NCBI GenBank assembly: GCA_905221605.1
Contig: CAJNDS010002461.1
Location: 126,001 to 164,207, forward strand
From: Symbiodinium natans
Taxonomy: Eukaryota; Sar; Dinophyceae; Suessiales; Symbiodiniaceae
DNA: 38,207 nucleotides
Direction: 5' to 3'
Below, piece after piece: positions 1 to 17,373 of the stretch. The translations under genes and the position numbers were made by a program. The notes under the pieces were generated by a model, which was not told the DNA's origin, made no database searches, and saw only the letters and a list, made by a program, of their open reading frames with translations. How positions within the stretch are numbered: the first letter of the stretch is position 1; each line of letters opens with the position of its first letter.

Positions 1-1588
1 CTTCTGAGATCCCAGTTTGGCGGGAGCTCGTCTGCCAAGTCCTGGCATCAGCGCAAGCCGAGTGTAAACCATTGCTGTCACATGGGAGGCTCTGTGGCTT
101 CTCTCTTCCTGAAACCCGACACGAAGAGCCCTCTACCCAACAGAAGTGTACAGAAATGTACAGAACCCAGGCCTTGTCGTCCCCGAAGGAAGACATCCGT
201 GTGCGTGCCTCAGGGATGAGTAGGAAGCGTCAGGTCATGGTGTTCGGGAGACAGATCCATGTCTTGTCGGGTCGTGTCGCGTGGTATGAAGACTTGCCCT
301 TCCGGATGTTGCTATAGGACCAGGAGACATGTGAGTCAGCTATAGGGCCTCTCTGCACGGGCTCTACACGATCAATAAATAGCAGTGGAGAGGGCCATTC
401 TCACGTTGTCGGTATGTTTCCGAGCTACTCACCGGTTCCATGGCCTCCCGTACTGAGAATGGAAACGCACGAAAGAACAGGTCAAACGTGACACAGTACC
501 AACAAGAGCACATGGCCAAAGAGGGATACCCTCAGACTGGGCATCCAGCTGGCCGCAGATCTGGCGAATTGCTTTTGCCTCATCTCAAACTCACCCCATG
601 CTGGCTAACCCAGCTGATGCGTGGCAGCGGCACCATCAGTCTGAAAGCTAAGTCAATGAGTCAAGAAATTGTCAGTTGCAGCAGCAGCTCCTGGCTCCCG
701 CTGCATCGTCTCAACTACATGACGACTCCCGAATTTCGCAGTGTCACTGCCTGCTCCAACTGGGATGGGCTCAGGCATATCGCATGCCTTGGCACCAAGC
801 GGTATTTGCACCCTGGTATATACTGGTCGTGCCTATTCTGTGCTCTCCGGCTTTGGTTCAAATCCACGCAAGGGCTGATCGAAAGCAGAGAGGACTCCAG
901 CGGACTCCCCCTGCCACATCCTTCACACTCAGACTCTCCCGAGAGTTAAACTTCTTACTGCCGGTGTGTAGGCCGAGACTAGCTTTGAGGCTCGGGCCAT
1001 GACGGCTCCATATCCGGCCCTGGTCATCACTTCCCTGCCAAAGGTGTCTCTTCAAAAGCGCGCCTTGCCGGCACAACGTCACAACGTTAGAAAGATCTCA
1101 GGGCATCTGGAGCCAAACGGCCAAAAAGCAAATCACGCAAATCGGACAGGGGCGAAAACAGAGAAAGCCGTCGAACACTGTCGAAGACGCGTCCACAACC
1201 TCTCCCGATTGACGTTGATGGTATCCCTAAGTTGCCGGTGCTATCCCAATTCACACGAGCTGACGTTCGCTGGTCAGGCAGGTTGGTGCTGCGTGGTGCA
1301 ACTCTTTCTGCACCGAGGCGCTTAATGGTCCTGTTCCGCGACGTATGGAGTGACTGAGGCTTGGTGAGACGGAGAGGGCAGTCTTTGCTCAACTGAGACC
1401 CTTCTGGCCACGGCGCTAAACTCTATTGGACTCTATCGTGCCTGTAGCGCCTGTGGCAGGTTGAGACACACTTATCACGCTTACAGCATGTATGTCGCGA
1501 AAAACCTTCTGTGTGAACCTCTGCCACCTCTGCAGACCCAAACTGCAATAACTACTTAAAACCTGCAAAGATACAGGGCTGCAGTTCT
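1..1588. other. Flank downstream of SRP54, no recognisable gene
   Basis: Only short chance-length frames were found on both strands (the longest 169 codons at 440-949, plus strand). None shows a known domain, a convincing exon pair or biased composition. The region left of the SRP54 stop must hold its 3' UTR. No polyadenylation signal can be called with confidence. Confidence 0.5.
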
Positions 1589-9075
<7,487 letters not shown>

Positions 9076-9366
9076 GGCCTTGGGGTGGAAAAGCTGCCGA
9101 TGTTCTAGGGCGGCTCTGCATTAGTCTGTCCCGAATAGAAGTGCTTTCTTTTCAAGAGGGGCTACTGAAAATAGCCCCAGGCCCCTTCTAGTTTCGTCTG
9201 TTCAGAGCTCAAGGTGGCTTGGCCGGCTTAGCCACGTCTGCAGAACCGCAGGCTTGCCGGGAATGTCTCTGAAAGTGTGGTTTCAGGGACAGCTTTTGGA
9301 GCTTCCCCCCCTTAAAACATCCGAGTGGCAGCGAGGGTGCCGTGGTGCCAGGAGAATGGAGAATTC

Positions 9367-10735
9367 ACACTCTGAGCCAGCCGGGCAAGACCATGAGATC
9401 CGCATGCAGAATGCCCGATGTGCTCTCAAAGCGGCCCTGGAGCACCTCCCTTCGAGCTTTGTCACGTCGCACAATGCTTCTGGATTCATACTCACGCGAA
9501 AAAAGTGGGTTAAAGAGGGTGCAGGGGGTGAAAACAGGTTGGCAGCTGATCGTGACCGTACTCTCTTCTGTTTAGGAGTCCTTCAGAGTCTCTGTAGATC
9601 AAGGGTCGCAAGACCGCACGAACAGCCTGCATGATGATTCTGGATGACTCTTCTCAGGTCGGAACAGATGCCAATTCCCGGTTTGGCCGTATGAAGGAGT
9701 GCCAAGAGACTTGAGGCGGGCTGCTGCACTTAGGCAAAACTTCGTGCGAGAGCGAGGATTCCCTGGTAAGGTTCGACTCATGGATGCACCTAGCAAAACA
9801 GTCGTGTCCTCAATGTGCGTTTTGTGCATTTTGTGCGGTTGGGCTTGGAACTCCCCCTCGCGGCAGAGGCTCTTCTGTCGGTATTCGCTAGTTGAAAATT
9901 TGAGGTCGCGGAGCACCTGGGCTCTGCGAGAGGGTCGCCGAATCTCCTGTGCGACGTTTTGCACAGGAGGCCGACTTTCGAGTCCTCATGCGCTGCAGAA
10001 GTTCCAGCAATCCTGGCATTTGAAATTTACAAGCTAAAGCAGCCTGTGATACGCTTGACCTACTGTCTGTGTCTTCGTGGCTTCTGCTGCCACGAGGACT
10101 CCGAAAGCACAGCAGGCGCGCTCTCGCAGGGCAAACTCTCCAAACTTTTCGCTTCGCTGCAAAAGCGCCAGGACAAGAATCGAGACAGGAGCGGGCGTGC
10201 AAAGCCCGCTAAGTCCCGAGCTCGACCAGATGCGCCGATCCATGTCGTTCTCTAGGCTTTATGGCGCATGGCCTGATTAGATTCCTTCCTGTCTCCGGGC
10301 ACAGACAAGGAGGGAATGCTGACCCATCGAAGATTTGACAAACATTCATGACAAGTAAAGCAAAGGCCCTCCTCATCCGAGCATTCTGGGCAAATGCGTG
10401 AACTTGAAAGGCAAGGGTTGCGCATGGTTGCGCGGTGCCCTTGTCGGGGCCACTGCTCACCACATGCAAGCCAGCCTCGACAGCGGAGTCAGCCCTCTAA
10501 TGACAAAGACCCTTGGATTTCTGGAGTCGATCACAATTTTGCGCAGCTAATCATGGCTGGAAGCTGCCAAAGCTCTCTCAAGCTCTTCATGGCTCTTCAT
10601 GGCTCTTCAGAGTTACCTTTTCTCTTCGGGTCTATCACAATTCTCGGGCCGAGGCAGTGGATGTTGCAGATGCTCCTGGCTGGAAAGGTCTTTGAGCTCG
10701 TGAGTAAAACTTCAAAAGGACAAAGGCGCCCCTGA
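9367..10735 (-). other. Exon-like fragments of an unidentified gene upstream of SRP54
   Basis: Several minus-strand stretches look like coding exons, each flanked by AG acceptors. About 10545-10470 reads LRKIVIDSRNPRVFVIRG; about 10014-9960 reads LLELLQRMR; about 9955-9850 includes EIRRPSRRAQVLRDLKFS; about 9626-9580 reads AVRAVLRPLIYRDSEG; and about 9495-9380 includes EYESRSIVRRDKARREVLQG before a stop near 9367. A Cys-rich segment is listed separately. Charged helical composition argues for real protein, but I do not recognise the family and could not phase-join every piece. The end near 9367 leaves about 290 bp before the SRP54 ATG, consistent with a tight head-to-tail array. It might be two genes, or partly intronic. 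Confidence 0.35.
10330..10405 (-). other. Cys-rich, zinc-finger-like exon fragment
   Basis: The minus strand reads ICPECSDEEGLCFTCHECLS in one open frame. The cysteine spacing is C-x2-C-x6-C-x2-C-x2-C and includes CFxCxxC, which resembles half of a zinc-binding domain. It does not match the full spacing of LIM, B-box or ZZ fingers, and no second half was found. A possible GT donor lies just after the motif. It sits among other exon-like pieces of the unidentified gene. Confidence 0.3.
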
Positions 10736-11834
10736 CCCCCCGACTGAAGCAAGATGAAGCAAGTGCTCGTTGCGGAGCGACAAGCTTCATCTCGGCACAT
10801 GCTGTAGAAATAGCCCAGGATGCCGAGGCTTCTCAAGTACCCAAGGTTTATCTTTGTTGGCTCACTTTCTGTCCATTTCCGAACTCAAGCCGAAAGATTC
10901 TCGCCTAGCTTGGGGGTGAAGGGGGGGGTGCGTGTTCGCTCCAAGTCGGATCGCCGTCCATAACCGCCATACCGTGGGCCATACCGGATCATCCTGCAAA
11001 CGCCTGCGATTCTTCGTCTTCGCATCAGAATGGTCACCAGTCGCGGGGCTCACACCTCGTGTCTTTGTCACACGTCTTCGTGTGTCTGCCAAAGTCTACA
11101 GGCGTGTATAAGCTTGAGGGTGATACGTAGGGCTTCGGCTTTACGCGCGCCGGCAAATTCATCGATCGTTGGGCAACCGCTGGTATGTCGCTGAGTATGC
11201 TGTCCAGATCCCATGGCCATCATGACGCACTACAGGCGAAATGACTGAGCGGGTCCTGCATCGTCGGCTGAAGGCTTGGCAAAGCACATGGAGATGACAT
11301 CTCCACGCGTGCCTCAAGAGCTGAGGGTCCCTACGCTCCAGGCATTGCTTCTGGAAGTTTGATGGGCGCTTGGAAGCCATTTGGCTTCCCTGCATACGAA
11401 AATGTACAATTGGCACGGTTTATCCAGGGTTCATAGTCGTTTTCTGGTGCTTTCTGGGCATTCTCTTTGGGGGTGCTTTGGGGCTGGACAAGGTTGGGCC
11501 ACAGGACTCTGAGAACTTGGATGTCGAACTCAAAAAACCTTCAATACCAAAACGCTTCTTTCATCGCTAGCTCTGTGACCCCTGCAAAGAACTCCCTCGA
11601 GTTCTCATGTCCACCACACATGTGACCAGAGACCACACTAGATTCCCCCATCTCATCACGGGGCCTTTGTCTGCTACGCGACTACATCTCTCTGACCCTC
11701 ATTGTCTCACGCCCAAATGAAGCTCAACTATGTTTTGATGTTTTTCATCCCAGGGAGTTGATCCTTGAACTTAGCCTGAAGGTTCGGACACACAAGCTGC
11801 TTTTCTGAAGGGGCAAAAAGAGATGCATTTCTAG

Positions 11835-11870
<36 letters not shown>

Positions 11871-14800
11871 GGAGAGAGAGAGAGAGAGAGGGAGGGAGTG
11901 AGGGAGAGGGGGAGAGGGGGAGAGGGGGAGAGGGAGCGAGAGAGAGACTCTGAGACGAAGCCAAGTGACAGCTCGAGGCCCACCTGCCGAGGCCAGGCCT
12001 CTCAGTGCTATCAGAGCGTCGTGGATTGTCATGTGATCTAAACACCATGGTCATATCAACACAACATAAAAGCAAAACATCAGGCACAAATATCAGCGCT
12101 ATCAACTTATCAATCTAATGAGGTCAAGATCACATCATGTCAATATGATGTTATTCCCGACGTCAGACGGCAGGCTCGAGTTTTTTGGGGGGTTCAGGCG
12201 GTTCAGGGGCTCTACTGCTCTACTTCGAGAGGAAGGACAGGCATCCTCAAAACGCCTCCCGCACCACGTCGGCCAGTGCCGGACTCGAGGCCTCTGGTCA
12301 CTTTGGTCACTTGAGAAGCACCGGACTCCCTCTCCTCCCTCTCCTCTCCTCGCGTGGAGGGGGCCTTTGGCCTTTCATGGCTTGTTTAATGAAGTTGAAT
12401 GCCCTGTTTCTGTGTCTTTGTTATTCTTTGTTTAAGGCGTTTGCTTAAGGGCTAGTTACGGCTAGTTTAAGGTCACTGTGGGCCCGGCGCGGCAGCCGGG
12501 GCAGCGCGCCGCGACGCGACCCGCGGGCCTTGGCTCGATGCGGATCCACATCAGCCCACGACCAAAAGCGTGTGACTCGTGTGACCCAGGCTGCACCCTT
12601 TTGCGACAAGGTTTGCGGCAGCTTCTCCGGCGCCTGGCTTTGCCAGGCGTCAGGAGACAGTTTTCTCGGAACCTGCGACACATACTGGCCGTCACGACTG
12701 TCACGAGGTACGAATGGTACGAGTATGTTGCTGCGTCTCCTATGGAACTAGCTGGCCTCCCCAACGACCGCACGCTCAACGGCCCCTTGCAAACATTGTC
12801 AAGGGTGAACTGCCTGCAGGTGCACGTTGGATCACGTGTCGCATGGTGTTTTACGAGCATGGGGCAGTGCCCAGCCGGTGGCTTTGAAGCCATGTCCTGC
12901 GTGCAACGGTTCGGGCAAAAAAGTAATGAAGCCCGCACCATGAACAGATCGGCGCTAAATCATTCTGGCCCCGCGCAAGCAAGCAGCAGCTGTTTGTCAG
13001 CAAGTGCCGTATGCTGCAAGCTTCTCTGCCTCAACCCGACTTTTTGCCAAGGACTGGAGCACGAATCATTTCTCAACTTTACTTCTTCATGCTGCTTCCA
13101 AGATTGGCAATGTAGCACGGGGCTGAGAGTTCTCGCCGCCCGCTTTGTGCGGCTCGCACCCCGTCTTGTGCACAGTCCCTTATTTGCACCTTATACTCAA
13201 GACAATATTTTTTTGCGACATGTCTAGGCTCTTCATAGGCCGTTCATGAGAGGCTAAGTCCCACGAAACTTTGAGAGCTGCCCTGTCCATCCGTAAGCCG
13301 GGCCCGACGTGTGTGGCCCTGGGCTGCAGGGTGCTGGGTGCTGAATGGATCTGCGGGCGGCTGCACTTTTAGGGGACTGGGTGTCGGAACCAAATCTTTT
13401 CCAAGGTGCGATGGAGCATATGCCTTCTCGCCGACAAGGCTGCAGTTTCCTCTGCTGTCCGTACTCTTCTGGCCAATACCACCACACCCACAAGACACTG
13501 AAGCGGTCACAGGACCGCAAGCCCATGCAATTTGCAAAAGTTCAGACGCTATAGGTTCGGGAGTGGGCCCTGACAGGCGACAGGAAAACCAAGACAGGAC
13601 CAGGTGTCGTCGAAGGGTGTACCCACGGCAAAGGCCCCATCGGCACCGCCCGGTCTGAATCCCAGGTAACCTGAGAAAGGGCACAGATGGATGTAGATGG
13701 CGTAGCGGCATAGCACAGCAGTTTAGGAACCTAGTCGGCATGCCGATGTACTGATGTACAGGCAAACATCCGATCAGAAAGAGGCTCTTAAAAAAGACCA
13801 CAACGTGGCTCCAGATGTTGCCACAGTGCCTGGCACGCCCTTCGTCGGCATGTCCTGAGTTTGGCTGGACCAGAGTCGTTTGGAAGCGCCAATGAACTTG
13901 GTGCAGTACACTGTGCAAGCTCGAGCTTAGGACATGTCGGGGCATATTTAGTTTTCGCCGCAGCCTTCGACGTGAGGCTCGCACGACGACAAGGGGCGTT
14001 AAACGAGAGACTTTCTGCAAACTCGACCCGGCTCGCACATGAAATTCCATGAAACGGCCAGGCTCCCGCGGAAAGCGTGCAAATGTTGGGCCACGCTGTT
14101 GCGGCTCTCTGGCCGAGGCCTCACTGTGCGAAAGCACGTCTGCGAGCTGAGTGTGAGAGGCGAAGAATGGTGAAGACAGGTCGTCTTAGCGTGTCTTAGC
14201 AGTGTGATGGCAATTTCCTGCAGTCCTCATGCAACTGTGCTGTCCTCGTCTTTCGTGGATGGGGCACGTGGCGTCCCCATACGCAAGGACAGCGTGTATA
14301 CCTGTTGCTTCAAGGGGATTGCGCGTCAGGCCTGTTCAGGTTGCTAGTTGAAGATCTTAGGAACATCCATGATCCCAGGCATGCTCCCCCCACCCCTACC
14401 CACCCCTGCCCAGCCCCCCATCCCCTCCCCGACTCCCTGCTTCAAGTCCATACGCCAGGGAGCCGCAAACTCTTGCCTCCGCATGGGGAACTGCTCCGTG
14501 GCTGGAAGCTTCGGCATGGCTCTATGGCTCTGGCTTTTGATCTTCAATTTTGTCCGGTGTGGGATAGACCAACATATCATTGCATGTGGAAAGGAGAATT
14601 CAACGTGTAGCTTCTCGGGCAAGTACCTAGTTGAAATGAAGGGTGTCTGTTGGCACCGCGGCTGAAGCACAGCGCTTTCGTTGAAAGCGTGGTCACAGCG
14701 CGAAAGCCACATGAGCTGTCGCCTCGCATAAGGTGCACATGGGATGAGCCCGGCTGAGTTTTGGAGCACGCACTCACTCTATTACAGGGGCTGGACAGAC

Positions 14801-15500
14801 GGCTTGGCCGTTTCTCCAGGGCTGAGGCTTGCCGGCGTATGAAGAGCAGAAGGCTCGCCATAAGATAGCAATGAAGCACAGGACTATAGGCATTGTGACA
14901 TCTTGCCGGAGCGATGGCCAGAGAGATGGCCGTTTCTTCGCACATCTTCGCACTAAACTTGACTAAACACCATCCGTGAGGATGGAGATTATCGGTGGCA
15001 CTGGCTCGACCAGGCTTCGAAGCTACAAAAAATTGGCGGCTTCCATCGGCGCCCGAGCGATGATCTAACCCCGAACAATGGGCCCTTCATTGGTGGCCGA
15101 AGCTCCGTAACTCGGCTGCGCCTGTACTGCATCACCACAAAAGGAGATGTCTCAATGGAAGCTGCCTGCGCAAGTCGCGCAGCGCGCAGATCTACAGAGT
15201 TCTCTGTTGATGGCGCGGTTTGGATCAAATGGCAGCTGCACGCTGATCTACCGGATTCTCCGTTGCTCGCAGTGAGCTGCCTAAATTGCAGCGTGAGAGG
15301 TGCAGCTCTCAACGCCTGCAAGGTGTGCGTGGTCATGAGACCCGCGAGAATCAACGACGGGAGATTCTTGAGAATGAGACGCCTTGATGGTCTCCGAGGT
15401 ATCCTCGATGCTCCAATCCCAGAAAACTTGAGGGGTCAGAATCAATACCCTTTCAAGAACAGCACTCGGAGACTTTGGGAGCAGGGGTGGCATTCTGGAG
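10736..15500. other. Long stretch between SRP54-side gene and channel, no assigned gene
   Basis: About 4.8 kb holds no recognisable gene. The longest frames are 249 codons (12478-13227, plus) and 297 codons (13244-14137, minus), both of low-quality composition rich in S, R, H and C. One better exon-like patch on the minus strand (about 13672-13550) starts after CTCAG and includes GADGAFAVGTPFDDTWSC, but it has no partner. The region also holds a GA-rich tract at 11836-11950. The C-terminal end of the channel gene may lie at the right side, below 16081. Confidence 0.4.
11836..11950. repeat. GA-rich simple sequence tract
   Basis: The plus strand is almost pure GA dinucleotide for about 45 bases, then drifts into GGGAGA-type variants to about 11950. 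Open frames across it (Ser/Leu/Pro-rich on the minus strand) are repeat artefacts. Confidence 0.95.
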
Positions 15501-16080
15501 AGCTACTCTCGTGTTTCGGAATGTTTCATAGTGTTTCGGCAAGGCACGATGAGCTGCGCAGCCACGTCCTGCAAGGTGACGAGAAACTTTGCAACCCGAG
15601 CATAGCTACAGCCGCGCAGAGGTATTGAACCTGACAGAACTTGACCATCGGACAGCGGAATCTGGAAGATCAGCCGTCCTTCAAGAGGACGAGGCTGTCT
15701 AAAAGAGTAACTCCGACGGCTTGGAGCTGTTGATGAGTCATTTGGGACCTTAGCCAAAGCGCCGTGCCCTTTTCTTTCTTGGCTCTTTCGTACCCGCGGC
15801 TTTGTGCATGTCCCCCCCGCCCCATCCTTTTTCTTCCTGCATGGGAGAACCGAATTTTCACGGACTGGGAAGAGCCCGTCAGCCTGCCGTACCAGGGTGG
15901 GCACAAGACTCGTGTCTCTCGCCAGAGCCCCACCCCTAGCAGGAGAACCCTGTCATAGGGACTTTCGAGGGTCGCAGCATGAATACTTACTTTCGGTTCA
16001 GGGGTATTCCCTACACACCGCCTGCACAGGAGAAAGACATCTGTGTCTTCATAGCTGGCAGAAGTGCAGCATAGTGCAGC

Positions 16081-17373
16081 CATGCAGCTGCCGCATCAAG
16101 TCCACCTCCCTCGCTGGTCCGCGAATGTTGATGCAGCCCTCCACAAACTCGCTTACCCCAATTCTGTGATCCCCGTCCTTGGTGGAGGAGATAGCATGTA
16201 GTAAGACGATTTCAGATCACACAGGCTAAGAGCTGCAGACATCGGCGATTGGGATTCGCCCGTTTCATGGGAGCTAAACCTGCTGCTGTCCGAAAGGTAG
16301 CAGCCACTGCCATGTAATGCAGTCGTTCCGCCTCGCCAGTCAGCCTACACTCAGTCAAACTCAACAACGGCAGGCTGCCCTATCCAGGCTTCGGAAGATT
16401 GTCCAGGCATCTTCGGCCTCAAGCGTGGACGAGAGGATTCCCAGATCTAGATCTAGATGAAGGCCTGGTGGAGGCCCCTGTTGAACCCTAGGCATGAATT
16501 GCAGCATAAGGGTGAACGTCGGATAATGGGAGAAGTTTTCTGTCTTGTCTCAGTGGCACAAAGGATTCTGTTCCGATTTCCCCACATACTCCCGGGCTGC
16601 ATGGATCCATCTTCTGCCTCCGAAAACTCCCCCAAAACTGCCCCTACTCAGCTCGAGCCTTGATGCCCAAGGCTTCGAACCAGGCTTTCGTGGACTCCAC
16701 CTTGAACCCCTGCTCGAACTCCTGGCCCCCGAGATGGAGCTTGAGGCTTAGGGTGGCCGGGTTGGGGGGGTGTGCTTAAGGCTTAGGATGGGTGTAGGGG
16801 AATTCGTGCTACGGCAGATGGGCGCCTGAGTCCCAGAAGGCCTGAGAGTTGGGGGAGGTTGTTTGCATTCGGCGGTCATGTGGCCGTCTTGGCAGCTGGG
16901 CCCTGACAAGAACCCCCCCAACCCCCAACACCCACTTCACTTTGCAGCTGTCACTCATGTTTTGTCATCGGGCTTATCCAAGATTCCTTGATGGTGATCA
17001 TGCCACTGCCGTCATGGTCCATCGTGCGGAAAAGCTCTCCAAACACTGTTCGTATCCTTAGTCTTTTAATGTCACCGACAAGCTTCCTTCACAAAAGAAC
17101 TGACGAGCGCCCGAGCGCAACGAAAAAGTACAAACAAAAGAGGAAGAGGATCCGTTCCTGCTCTCCCACCATGGACTGAACCATAAACTCATGGTCTTGC
17201 TCAGCGCCAGCGATTGCTGAGTGGCAGAAGACCTTTGCTTCGTATCACTGCACTGCAGTGCGACAAAGAGCGACAGATCCGACAAAACCCACAGCTGTCA
17301 CGAATGAAAAGACGAATTTAGATCTCCAGCAAAGAAGGTTGTATCAGATCAGTCAAGCGGCCCCTGTCATTAC
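16081..17373 (-). other. Channel C-terminal tail: 12-nt exon and two EF-hands
   Basis: After S6 a 12-nt exon (17362-17373) encodes VMTG, joining FAVLN to VFCHSAIAGAEQD in phase. EF-hand 1 has loop DHDGSGMITIKE: its first eleven residues are in exon 16987-17056 and the invariant Glu at position 12 starts exon 16659-16721. EF-hand 2 has loop DRDGDHRIGVSE, with D1-R2 at the end of exon 16379-16417 and the rest in 16081-16177. Both loops keep every usual Ca2+ ligand position. After EF-hand 2 the frame reads GPAREVDLMRQLH and the next exon was not found. Donors include two GA sites (exons 17153-17232 and 16987-17056). Confidence 0.93.

Noticed and set aside
855-880. tRNA T-loop-like GGTTCAAATCC on the plus strand
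   Set aside because: No acceptor stem, anticodon arm or D-loop could be paired around it. A similar word near 21370 also fails.
11728-12105. Ser/Leu/Pro-rich minus-strand frame of 125 codons
   Set aside because: It is produced by the GA tract at 11836-11950.
12478-13227. Plus-strand frame of 249 codons
   Set aside because: No recognisable domain, odd composition and no splice or start context; treated as chance.
13244-14137. Longest non-repeat frame, 297 codons, minus strand
   Set aside because: Composition rich in S, R, H, C and P with no domain. It is likely chance; a real exon in another frame may lie inside at about 13550-13672.
16442-16457. AGATCTAGATCTAGAT palindromic word
   Set aside because: Too short to call a regulatory site; it lies in a channel intron next to exon 16379-16417.
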